Positions 1-5,384 of a DNA stretch of 6,856 bases are shown piece after piece. Source of the stretch: an uncultured Lachnospiraceae bacterium. GTDB lineage: Bacteria; Bacillota; Clostridia; Lachnospirales; Lachnospiraceae. The stretch's first letter is position 1. Each line of letters opens with the position of its first letter. Made by a program: the position numbers and the translations under genes. The stretch covers positions 1 to 6,856 of the forward strand of contig CACZTF010000308.1 in assembly GCA_902784025.1 (NCBI GenBank). The letters run 5' to 3'. The notes under the pieces are model-generated. The model did not search any database. It saw only the letters and a list, made by a program, of their open reading frames with translations, and was not told where the DNA came from.

Positions 1-386
1 AAGGATATAAGCCTTCACTTGGTGTATTTATCGACGTGGAGGATACTGAAACTTATGAAAGGGTATTCGGCAGTATATACTCGGCTAATGCCAGAAGAAA
101 GATAACCGATCTTACTAAGCGCATGGTGAACAGAGTTCAAAAAGCAGGGTATCTTGCGGGCGTTTACGGGAATGATCCCTATATGAACAACGTCCTGTAC
201 CTTAATGAAATGCCCAGCACACGATGGATCGCCAGATATTTCAGTAATACGGCCTCAGACACCAATGTTATCGATCTGAACGGTAAAGGATATAAGATAT
301 GGCAGTTTACCGACAAAGGAACGGTAAAAGGGGTTCCCAATTCAGGAAATGCCGATCTGAATACTCTCATAAAAAAATACTGGTAA
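1..386 (+). CDS. GH25 family muramidase (lysozyme), C-terminal part, 5' end outside the window
   Basis: This is the end of a glycoside hydrolase family 25 protein, which cleaves the beta-1,4 bond between N-acetylmuramic acid and N-acetylglucosamine in peptidoglycan. The reading frame is open from base 3, and 127 residues are visible before the TAA at 384-386. The GTG at 36 is not the start: upstream codons read FID and continue into VED, so the family's catalytic Asp-x-Glu pair lies at 33-41 (Asp 33-35, Glu 39-41). Downstream are the usual GH25 elements: a GVYGN strand, WIARY, WQFTDKG and, near the end, ADLN, followed by KKYW at the C terminus. GH25 domains run to about 190 residues, so roughly the first third plus any signal peptide or binding domain is missing. 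It converges on the lipoprotein gene, with a shared terminator between. The family call is firm; export and any extra domains cannot be seen. Confidence 0.92.
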   Translation, partial: GYKPSLGVFIDVEDTETYERVFGSIYSANARRKITDLTKRMVNRVQKAGYLAGVYGNDPYMNNVLYLNEMPSTRWIARYFSNTASDTNVIDLNGKGYKIWQFTDKGTVKGVPNSGNADLNTLIKKYW

Positions 387-440
387 GATAAAACACCGGT
401 AAGACCGATGATCATATGATCTTACACGCAAACAGACTTT

Positions 441-468
441 TTATAAATAAAAACTTATAAATAAAAAA
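441..468. repeat. two tandem copies of an AT-rich 14-base unit
   Basis: TTATAAATAAAAA at 441-453 is repeated at 455-467, giving a period of 14 bases. The second copy runs straight into the A-run that forms the left arm of the terminator hairpin. It may be slippage in AT-rich DNA; no function is implied. Confidence 0.5.
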
Positions 469-543
469 CGTGTCAAAACCTAAATGTAATCTTCCAACCG
501 GATTAACCGGCAAAGTGGTCACATATAAGTTGACACGTTTTTT
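463..543. terminator. bidirectional intrinsic terminator between convergent genes
   Basis: A perfect 14-base inverted repeat (AAAAAACGTGTCAA at 463-476, its complement at 530-543) is flanked by an A-run on the left and a T-run on the right. The right-hand transcript therefore ends in stem plus T-run for the GH25 gene, and the left-hand transcript does the same for the lipoprotein gene. The stem continues imperfectly (479-487 with 521-529, 7 of 9 pairs). The 53-base insert also holds a small CCGG/CCGG hairpin (498-510). The large insert is unusual for a terminator, but position and T-runs fit the role on both strands. Confidence 0.75.
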
Positions 544-564
544 TATAGGTTTTTTATCGTAAAT

Positions 565-1248
565 TTAGCTCTGTACCCTTACGATGATATCATCGCAGAG
601 TGCGGCACCTCCGAGACCATCGTGGGACCTGAGGGTTACCGATGTGGTATCATCGGTTAACTCATAGGACTTGTAATAACTGATCTTATCACCCTTTTTC
701 AGTACAGTCTTTCCCTGGTCAGCCGAGATGCTTTCATCAACAAAGACTCCCTGTCCCAGGATATTTCTGTCATTATCACCGGTATTCTGGTATGCATCAA
801 AAAGCTCAGTCCATGCAGAAAGTGCATCTGTTTCTTTGTCGCCCAGGTTCGTGACATCATAGTAAAATACCACCACCGGTTTGGGACTGTTTGCTGCTCC
901 TCCTACACCTGCAGGATAAATCTGATATCCTTCTATGTCTATCTGAAGATCAGCCGATTTTACAGAAGCATTATCAAGCGGGGTATGACCGGAAATCTCT
1001 GTGGAAGACGTTGTCTGTGTGTCTGCTGATGCCGACTCTGTACTTCCTTCCCCGGATGCTGTTGTTTCTGCGGAAGCCTCTGTTGCGCCTGATGCACTTT
1101 CCGTATTTTCCGAAACATGCGAGCTTTCTGTTTCTGCAGTAGTAGTATCAGAACCTCCGGTACCTGATCCGGAGCATGCGGCCAAAGGAACACAGACAGC
1201 TGCCACTGCAAATAAAGCAAATAATTTTTTCGATATCTTTTTCTTCAT
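565..1248 (-). CDS. surface lipoprotein with Ser/Thr-rich stalk and DUF5067-like domain
   Basis: This 227-residue prolipoprotein begins with a lysine-rich n-region and a hydrophobic core, ending in the lipobox Leu22-Ala23-Ala24-Cys25. It should be lipidated on Cys25 and anchored to the outer face of the membrane. Residues 26-95 are almost entirely Ser, Thr, Glu, Gly and Ala, a flexible stalk of the kind that crosses the cell wall. Residues of about 96-227 form a beta-rich globular domain resembling, from memory, the DUF5067 family of clostridial lipoproteins: a VVVFYYDVTN strand, a QGVFVDE stretch, then KKGDKISYYKSYEL, then a final strand pair. The ligand or role of that domain is unknown. 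The ATG at 1246-1248 has a strong GGAGGAGA Shine-Dalgarno 8 bases upstream (1257-1264). The gene stands alone, 268 bases after the fliB-like gene. The lipoprotein call is firm; the domain name is moderately sure. Confidence 0.85.
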   Translation of the reverse strand: MKKKISKKLFALFAVAAVCVPLAACSGSGTGGSDTTTAETESSHVSENTESASGATEASAETTASGEGSTESASADTQTTSSTEISGHTPLDNASVKSADLQIDIEGYQIYPAGVGGAANSPKPVVVFYYDVTNLGDKETDALSAWTELFDAYQNTGDNDRNILGQGVFVDESISADQGKTVLKKGDKISYYKSYELTDDTTSVTLRSHDGLGGAALCDDIIVRVQS

Positions 1249-1339
1249 AGTTATTCTCTCCTCCGTATGGTGTGATATAACATAATAAACAGATCATACA
1301 TACGTTACAGGGCACAGGCATAAAGAGCATGCCCTTACG

Positions 1340-1368
1340 ATCATCGATACATTTAATAATATTGCCAA
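1340..1368 (-). promoter_or_regulatory. candidate sigma-A promoter P2 for the lipoprotein gene
   Basis: On the minus strand TTGGCA (1363-1368) is separated by 17 bases from GATGAT (1340-1345), with 5 of 6 and 4 of 6 matches to the consensus boxes. The start would fall near 1333, just at a small hairpin (GGCAT 1317-1321 with ATGCC 1329-1333). It lies after the possible terminator at 1364-1395, which makes it the more coherent choice if that terminator is real. Confidence 0.3.
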
Positions 1369-1395
1369 AAAACATCAACAGGTACCCGTGTTGAT
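1364..1395 (-). terminator. inverted repeat followed by T6: weak terminator of the lgt-fliB unit, or an operator
   Basis: On the minus strand ATCAACA (1389-1395) and TGTTGAT (1374-1380) flank an 8-base loop, followed after one base by T6. This has the shape of an intrinsic terminator about 120 bases after the fliB-like stop codon. The stem is only 7 pairs and AT-rich, so it would be weak. The same repeat also lies immediately downstream of a TATAAT box, where a repressor site is common. The sequence alone does not decide. Confidence 0.4.
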
Positions 1396-1402
1396 TGCTA
1401 AT

Positions 1403-1411
1403 ATTATAACA
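1403..1411 (-). promoter_or_regulatory. candidate extended -10 promoter P1 upstream of the lipoprotein gene
   Basis: The minus strand reads TGTTATAAT, a perfect -10 hexamer with the extended TGn motif. No good -35 is found 16-18 bases upstream. Transcription would start near 1396, so the palindrome at 1374-1395 would be the first transcribed bases. A second perfect TATAAT lies at 1451-1456 without a recognisable -35 box. Confidence 0.35.
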
Positions 1412-1516
1412 TACTGTTTTTTGAAATAGTGCACATTTGTACAAAATTTCATTATAATATCACAAAGTACGCTTTCGGAAAGAGAAGTATAATATAATGA
1501 TTTTATATCAAACACA

Positions 1517-2716
1517 CTATTCTGAATGTTCTCTCATTTCCTTATCCAAAATACGCTGCAGAACATCTCTGCTGTAAACAGGCTCATGATCATATGCATT
1601 TCTGTAAAAACCGAAATTAATATCACTATGCTCTGTGTGTCTTGAATAAACATGAAAAATATCCGCCATCTCGTCCATGCTCAGGCTGCCCTTTATCTTA
1701 TAGACCGCTGCGCAAAGCCTTTTAACAGTAAGATAAGCCACGATACCTGTTTTTACTGCACATACGAGTTTTGCATCGTAAACACTCTCAAGTACATACC
1801 TGAAAAAGTAATAAAACAAAAACTGCTCAAAAGCACTCTCTGCAAAGATACATTCCTCCATGAACTCACTGTAAACCCGTGACATATTATCTTTTTCCGG
1901 GTAAGATCTGTAAAACTCATCATGAATCTTCAGCAATTCTCCCCAGTCTTTGTTTATCACCTCCATCCCCTTAAAAGGACTGAGCCAAAGACTGATGATA
2001 TCTCCGGAAATATTGTTTCTGACAGACCCGGTTCCGGCAGAACTATACGCCGGTCCGGTATTATCAGATCCATATTCAGTTGAATTGTTTCCTTCCGTCT
2101 CTTCTTTGTATGCAACAAAGATCTCCTGGAGCTCCGGCTGCAGTGTAACGGCTTTATCCAAAATTTTTATCAGACGCCTGTCCAATTCCTTTTCTGAACT
2201 TCTGTTCCACAGAACATCAAAAATATCTTTTCTGAATCCTTTCAAAATAATAAATGCCTCAGGACAAATATCGTTAGGCTGTATCTGAATGTTCATATCC
2301 TCATAACTGACAAGCTGTGTCTCCCCATGCTTTTTTACCATCAGCTGTGCTGCGCTGAAACATGAAGGTGCCGGTCCCATTTCCCTAAATGACCCGTAAT
2401 CATGTACGAATCTGGGAAAATAAGTGCAGGTGTCACAGAGAGCTTTTTCACCCAGTTCTGTATATATATCACACAGATTTTTATCATTTAAAAAAGGACA
2501 TCGCTTGTCCTGAGTCAGACGGAACGAACATCCCTCACCTTCTTTCCCGGGTATCATAACTGACTGCAGGCGCTTTCCTATGTCTCCGCCTGTCTTCCTG
2601 TAGACCTGATAGCTTTCTTCATCGACGTCTACTTCCCACCCTGCACAGCACGTATCCTCACATTTTCCTGCTATACATTTGAACTCATTATAATAATCGG
2701 GTACATATATCTTCAT
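1517..2716 (-). CDS. FliB-like cysteine-rich protein (flagellin lysine-N-methylase family)
   Basis: This 399-residue protein belongs to the FliB family, named for the Salmonella enzyme that methylates lysines of flagellin. The N-terminal half holds the family's cysteine cluster: Cys14-x4-Cys19-x3-Cys23-Cys24-x-Gly-Trp, then Cys63, Cys73, Cys82, Cys94, Cys97 and Cys119, likely metal or iron-sulphur ligands. The C-terminal half is helical, with YFFRYVLESVYD and the conserved-looking YSRHTEHSDIN segment near residues 358-370. Residues of about 207-240 are a Gly/Ser/Asn/Thr-rich stretch, probably a loop inserted between the two parts. There is no signal peptide, so it is cytoplasmic. The ATG at 2714-2716 starts the usual family N terminus; its Shine-Dalgarno is weak (AGGTAAG, about 10 bases upstream). 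It follows lgt by 24 bases and is almost certainly co-transcribed. The family is sure; flagellin as substrate is not, because no flagellar gene is in view. Confidence 0.82.
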   Translation of the reverse strand: MKIYVPDYYNEFKCIAGKCEDTCCAGWEVDVDEESYQVYRKTGGDIGKRLQSVMIPGKEGEGCSFRLTQDKRCPFLNDKNLCDIYTELGEKALCDTCTYFPRFVHDYGSFREMGPAPSCFSAAQLMVKKHGETQLVSYEDMNIQIQPNDICPEAFIILKGFRKDIFDVLWNRSSEKELDRRLIKILDKAVTLQPELQEIFVAYKEETEGNNSTEYGSDNTGPAYSSAGTGSVRNNISGDIISLWLSPFKGMEVINKDWGELLKIHDEFYRSYPEKDNMSRVYSEFMEECIFAESAFEQFLFYYFFRYVLESVYDAKLVCAVKTGIVAYLTVKRLCAAVYKIKGSLSMDEMADIFHVYSRHTEHSDINFGFYRNAYDHEPVYSRDVLQRILDKEMREHSE

Positions 2717-2740
2717 ATTTATCTTACCTGACTGAAAGGT

Positions 2741-3511
2741 TCATGCAGTTGACTTTCCATACTTTTTTACTACTGCAAATATCACTATCGCTGCTGCTAC
2801 CATAAATATAGATATGAACTGTGATGTGGACAATATCCCCACACTTCCTCTTACATCATTTCGGAAAATTTCTATAATGAATCTGCCCACACCATAAAGT
2901 ATAAGATAAAGCCCAAGCAGCATTCCCGGGGTACGGTCTTTTTTCCTGGTGGCATAATCAACCGCCAAAAGGACACCTGCTATGGCAAAGTTGCCCAAAG
3001 AAGAATAAAGCTGTGTAGGTATAAGCTCCACACCCGAAGGTGCCATACACCCATCCGGAAATACTATACCCCATTCATGCAGATGTGCCTCCCTTCCGTA
3101 ACAACATCCGGCCAAAAGACACCCCAGACGGGCAAAACCCTGACCGACAGAAAGTCCCGGTAAAAACAGGTCTATATATCGTAAAAAAGAAACTCCTGTT
3201 TTCCTGCAATACCAGAAACAGAACAAAAGACCTCCTATTATACCGCCGTATACTACAAATCCTGACGAACCTATTACGGAAAGCGGGTCCCTGAAAAGCT
3301 GTTCGTGCTCTACGATCATATACATGACCTTGCCTCCTGCAAAGCCAACTATGGTACTCCACATAACTATCTTCCAGGCCTTATCAGGATTCAATCCTGC
3401 TCCTTTCGCGCGAAAAAGAATAAGCATCATTGCCGCAACTATACCTATCCCGATCATAAGCCCGTATCCGTGCACCTGTATCGGACCTATATTAAACAAA
3501 ATGTATCCCAT
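2741..3511 (-). CDS. lgt: prolipoprotein diacylglyceryl transferase Lgt
   Basis: Lgt moves the diacylglyceryl group from phosphatidylglycerol to the lipobox cysteine of prolipoproteins, the first step of lipoprotein maturation, in the cytoplasmic membrane. The protein has 256 residues, a normal length, with about seven hydrophobic segments. Family landmarks appear in order: HGYGLMIG at 14-21, VVYGGIIGG at 86-94 (Tyr88 where E. coli has its key His103), the signature around ARLGCLLAGCCYGR at 127-140 (Arg128, Gly139), PTQLYS at 165-170 and GRFIIEIFRND at 209-219 (Arg210, Glu214). The Cys-rich signature is the clostridial/Bacteroides form. The ATG at 3509-3511 gives the typical short N terminus before the first membrane segment. 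Its Shine-Dalgarno is an unusual GGGG five bases upstream. It is first in a two-gene unit with the fliB-like gene, and the lipoprotein at 565-1248 is a likely client. Confidence 0.96.
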   Translation of the reverse strand: MGYILFNIGPIQVHGYGLMIGIGIVAAMMLILFRAKGAGLNPDKAWKIVMWSTIVGFAGGKVMYMIVEHEQLFRDPLSVIGSSGFVVYGGIIGGLLFCFWYCRKTGVSFLRYIDLFLPGLSVGQGFARLGCLLAGCCYGREAHLHEWGIVFPDGCMAPSGVELIPTQLYSSLGNFAIAGVLLAVDYATRKKDRTPGMLLGLYLILYGVGRFIIEIFRNDVRGSVGILSTSQFISIFMVAAAIVIFAVVKKYGKSTA

Positions 3512-3575
3512 AAATACCCCGTAATAATCACAATGTCTTTTTCATATCCCAAAACATAATAAAAAACTTCTGATA

Positions 3576-3604
3576 ATTATATTATTTTAATCTTATAACT
3601 TCAA
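3576..3604 (-). promoter_or_regulatory. sigma-A-type promoter of lgt-fliB
   Basis: On the minus strand TTGAAG (3599-3604) is followed by a 17-base AT-rich spacer and a perfect TATAAT (3576-3581). Transcription would start near 3569, leaving a 5' leader of about 57 bases before the lgt ATG. This is the best promoter match in the window, and it sits just past the terminator of the preceding gene. Confidence 0.75.
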
Positions 3605-3625
3605 CTTTTTTATACGATTAACATA

Positions 3626-3658
3626 CAAAATGCCCCCGGAAATTATTCCCGGGAGCAT
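3626..3658 (-). terminator. intrinsic terminator of the CHAP hydrolase gene
   Basis: The minus-strand RNA folds into a GC-rich hairpin: 13 pairs including two G-U wobbles, between 3646-3658 and 3630-3642, with a 3-base loop. T4 follows at 3626-3629. It begins 22 bases after the TGA of the CHAP gene and separates it from the lgt promoter. Confidence 0.85.
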
Positions 3659-3680
3659 AGATCAAGCCTGATACCAAGGA

Positions 3681-4940
3681 TCAGGTAGCACTGAGCACAT
3701 TTCCGTTTGGCCATACCCATCCGATATATCCCCTGTGCCCCTGACATGTAGCTGTTGCGCTTGCGCCGAATGACTCAACCGTCTCCAGCTTGCAATAACC
3801 TATGTTGCTGGCAACTATCCCGCCTCCGATATGAATACCTATATGACCGTATATCGATCCTTCATAACCGGCACCTGAACTTATCACTGCAGCCCCGACA
3901 GGTATATCTGTCATACTGGTGGAACCCGTAGACTGCCATTTATTCCAGTAATCTATTGCGTTGCCATGAGGAGGCATCACCCCGGCTGCGTTGTAAACTC
4001 CCGATACCCAGGCTGCACACCACCCTGCGTTACATGGAAATGTTCCCCGATTCGTGGCAGCAAGATCAGCTACGACATTGGCAGGTGCATTTGAATTATA
4101 CCCTTCTGCCGACTCTCTTGCCTTTCTGGCATATTCTATCAGTTCTGCAGATCCTGCTGATGACATGGCTCCCATACGGGCTCTAAGTGCATCGTTCAAC
4201 GCAGCACTCGTATCATTGTAAGCCTTCTCTGTATCTGCTATTCCGGTAATGGTCTTGGCAAGCTCACTGTCCAATGAAGCGATCTTGTCCTTTTTTTCAT
4301 CCGCGATCTTAGCAACTTCTGTACGTTTTGCGGATATCTCTTCCTCTGCCTTCTGAACCTTGGCATATTCTTCTTCAAGTTTTGCCTTCAGATCCTCTAT
4401 TTTTTTTCTTGTATCCTTTATCTCCTCGAGACGCTCCCTGTCATAATCGTAAATGCGCTGAAAATATTCTGTAGCATTTAATACACCCTCCATATTTGAT
4501 GACAGAAGAGCTTCTGAAACAGATGAATTTGAATCCTCATACATATACCTTATACGCAGACTCATATCTTCATACTGTTTTTCCTGCTTTGAAACCTGTT
4601 CGTCAAGATGAGTATTAACTTCATATATCTCACCCATCAGCTCTGAAAGCTGGTTATCAAGCACATTTATCTCGTCAACAAGTTTCTTTAACTGTTCTTC
4701 CAGCTCTTTGACTTCTTTTTCGGTCTTCTTTTTCTCTTCTTCAGACTTCTTTTTTTGCTCTTCAAGCTGCTTTTGCTGTTCTTCAAGCTGCTTTTTCTGC
4801 TTCATAAGATCATCGATATCATCAGCATAGGCAACAACGGGAGACATGCATATACCTGAAAATGCTCCCGTACCCATTACAGAAGCGACACCAACCAATG
4901 CACCGCATATAAGCCCTCTCAGTCGCATTTTATCTTTCAT
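3681..4940 (-). CDS. secreted coiled-coil peptidoglycan hydrolase with C-terminal CHAP-like domain (PcsB/CwlO-like architecture)
   Basis: This 419-residue exported protein probably cuts peptide or amide bonds of peptidoglycan. A signal peptide spans residues 1-39, with likely cleavage after Ala37-Tyr38-Ala39. Residues of about 41-250 are a long coiled coil very rich in Lys, Glu and Gln; the SSVSEALLSSNMEGVLNA segment inside it matches the helical hairpin of PcsB, CwlO and EnvC. A linker of about 255-295 leads to a papain-like CHAP-type domain with probable nucleophile Cys308 in GWCAAW, histidine His366 in YGHIGIH and possible third residue Asn379. Cys303, Cys383 and Cys399 are extra cysteines. 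In PcsB, CwlO and EnvC the coiled coil couples to FtsEX; whether this one does is unknown. The ATG at 4938-4940 has an AGGGGTGGA Shine-Dalgarno 6 bases upstream. The gene is a single-gene unit. CHAP is preferred over NlpC/P60 on motif shape, with moderate certainty. Confidence 0.87.
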   Translation of the reverse strand: MKDKMRLRGLICGALVGVASVMGTGAFSGICMSPVVAYADDIDDLMKQKKQLEEQQKQLEEQKKKSEEEKKKTEKEVKELEEQLKKLVDEINVLDNQLSELMGEIYEVNTHLDEQVSKQEKQYEDMSLRIRYMYEDSNSSVSEALLSSNMEGVLNATEYFQRIYDYDRERLEEIKDTRKKIEDLKAKLEEEYAKVQKAEEEISAKRTEVAKIADEKKDKIASLDSELAKTITGIADTEKAYNDTSAALNDALRARMGAMSSAGSAELIEYARKARESAEGYNSNAPANVVADLAATNRGTFPCNAGWCAAWVSGVYNAAGVMPPHGNAIDYWNKWQSTGSTSMTDIPVGAAVISSGAGYEGSIYGHIGIHIGGGIVASNIGYCKLETVESFGASATATCQGHRGYIGWVWPNGNVLSAT

Positions 4941-4974
4941 AAACTATCCACCCCTGAATTCGTACTTTTTGTGG

Positions 4975-4980
4975 ATTATA
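4975..4980 (-). promoter_or_regulatory. candidate -10 box of the CHAP hydrolase gene
   Basis: A perfect TATAAT on the minus strand would start transcription near 4968, giving a leader of about 28 bases. No hexamer near 17 bases upstream resembles TTGACA, so the promoter may depend on an activator. Confidence 0.45.
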
Positions 4981-5024
4981 TACCGTAAATGTGAAAATTT
5001 TAGGACAGATGCGGATCACAGATG

Positions 5025-5100
5025 ATATTTCAGGAAAAAAACACATTTTTTATACATGGTGTACAGTTTTTGCGTTTTTGAATATTTACAGGAAAAAACA
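5025..5100 (-). repeat. imperfect direct repeat upstream of the CHAP gene
   Basis: On the minus strand TGTTTTTTCCTGTAAATAT (5082-5100) recurs as TGTTTTTTTCCTGAAATAT (5025-5043), the two copies 57 bases apart. They differ by one added T in the T-run and one missing T after CCTG. They lie about 60 and 120 bases upstream of the predicted start of the CHAP transcript, a position that suits an activator. Confidence 0.5.
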
Positions 5101-5133
5101 AGAACTAAAGATGTTTTGCATATTAACATAACT

Positions 5134-5156
5134 ACCGTTTTTAAAAACCGGTTTTT
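5134..5156. repeat. two overlapping palindromes
   Basis: AAAAACCGGTTTTT at 5143-5156 is a perfect 14-base palindrome. It overlaps a second near-perfect one at 5134-5152, where ACCGTTTTT pairs with AAAAAC(C)GGT with one extra C. Both lie just after the terminator on the minus strand. They may be a protein binding site or simply alternative hairpins. Confidence 0.45.
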
Positions 5157-5159
5157 CAC

Positions 5160-5207
5160 AAAAAAATATCGCAGCCACATGAGGGGGGGGTAAGTGTGAC
5201 TGCGATA
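5160..5207 (-). terminator. strong intrinsic terminator with C8 loop, downstream of the metallophosphoesterase gene
   Basis: In the minus-strand RNA, UAUCGCAG (5200-5207) pairs perfectly with 5167-5174. After one mismatch, five more pairs follow (5194-5198 with 5176-5180, one G-U). The 13-base loop (5181-5193) contains eight consecutive C. Seven T follow at once (5160-5166). It lies 178 bases after the stop codon of the upstream gene, so the transcript either has a long 3' tail or carries a separate small RNA. Confidence 0.82.
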
Positions 5208-5300
5208 ATGCCCGCCATAAAGCGGGGGCGATGATATTGATATAAATGATGATGAATCATTTACAATGTGGATGATATCACGGAATGCAGAAAAATGCAA
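5160..5300 (-). ncRNA. possible small RNA or 3'-UTR-derived RNA ending at the C8-loop terminator
   Basis: The segment before the terminator contains two further potential hairpins (5244-5262, and CCCGC/GCGGG at 5211-5226) and no coding signal. A C-rich loop exposed on a terminator hairpin is a feature of several Firmicutes regulatory RNAs that pair with G-rich ribosome binding sites. No convincing promoter is seen (the best upstream match, TTGTTC-17-TATACA ending near 5356, is poor), so processing from the metallophosphoesterase mRNA is the likelier origin. It matches no known RNA family that I recognise. The 5' boundary is a guess. Confidence 0.25.
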
Positions 5301-5384
5301 GCCTTATTTATAAAAAAACATAAGTTTTTATTATTTTTGTAAATTTTGTATAAATATTTCTGAAAAACAGAACAAAGTCAGCTG

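Larger units (their letters stand above)
4941..5384. other. 444-base gene-free stretch with hairpins, repeats and a promoter region
   Basis: No credible gene lies here. Reading the minus strand, it holds the AT-rich 3' region of the metallophosphoesterase gene (5384 to about 5230), including an inverted repeat AAATGAT/ATCATTT (5244-5250, 5256-5262). Next come a GC hairpin (5211-5226) and the terminator (5160-5207). Overlapping palindromes (5134-5156), an imperfect direct repeat (5025-5100) and the TATAAT and Shine-Dalgarno of the CHAP gene follow. Much of the rest is A/T-runs. Confidence 0.7.

Noticed and set aside
36..386. Complete small gene starting at the GTG at base 36
   Set aside because: The frame is open upstream to the window edge, and the GTG codes the Val of the catalytic Asp-Val-Glu of GH25. 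It is an internal codon of a truncated gene.
399..425. Hairpin GTAAGA/TCTTAC with an internal GATCATATGATC palindrome as terminator of the GH25 gene
   Set aside because: The stem is short and the next T-run is 14 bases away. The 463-543 structure is far better.
582..595. Perfect 14-base palindrome CGATGATATCATCG
   Set aside because: It lies inside the lipoprotein coding sequence over codons for Asp-Asp-Ile-Ile, and no T-run or promoter adjoins it. Probably coincidence.
891..1285. Several open frames overlapping the lipoprotein gene on both strands
   Set aside because: They arise from the Ser/Thr/Ala-rich codons of the stalk region. The lipoprotein frame has the signal peptide, lipobox and Shine-Dalgarno.
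4980..5100. WalR-type box upstream of the CHAP gene
   Set aside because: PcsB-like hydrolases can be under WalR, so I looked for TGTWAH-N5-TGTWAH on both strands. Only single half-sites such as TGTAAA appear, never a spaced pair.
5016..5300. Minus-strand open frame of 94 codons in the large spacer
   Set aside because: It needs a TTG start without a ribosome binding site, runs straight through the terminator hairpin and T7, and its translation has no recognisable domain.
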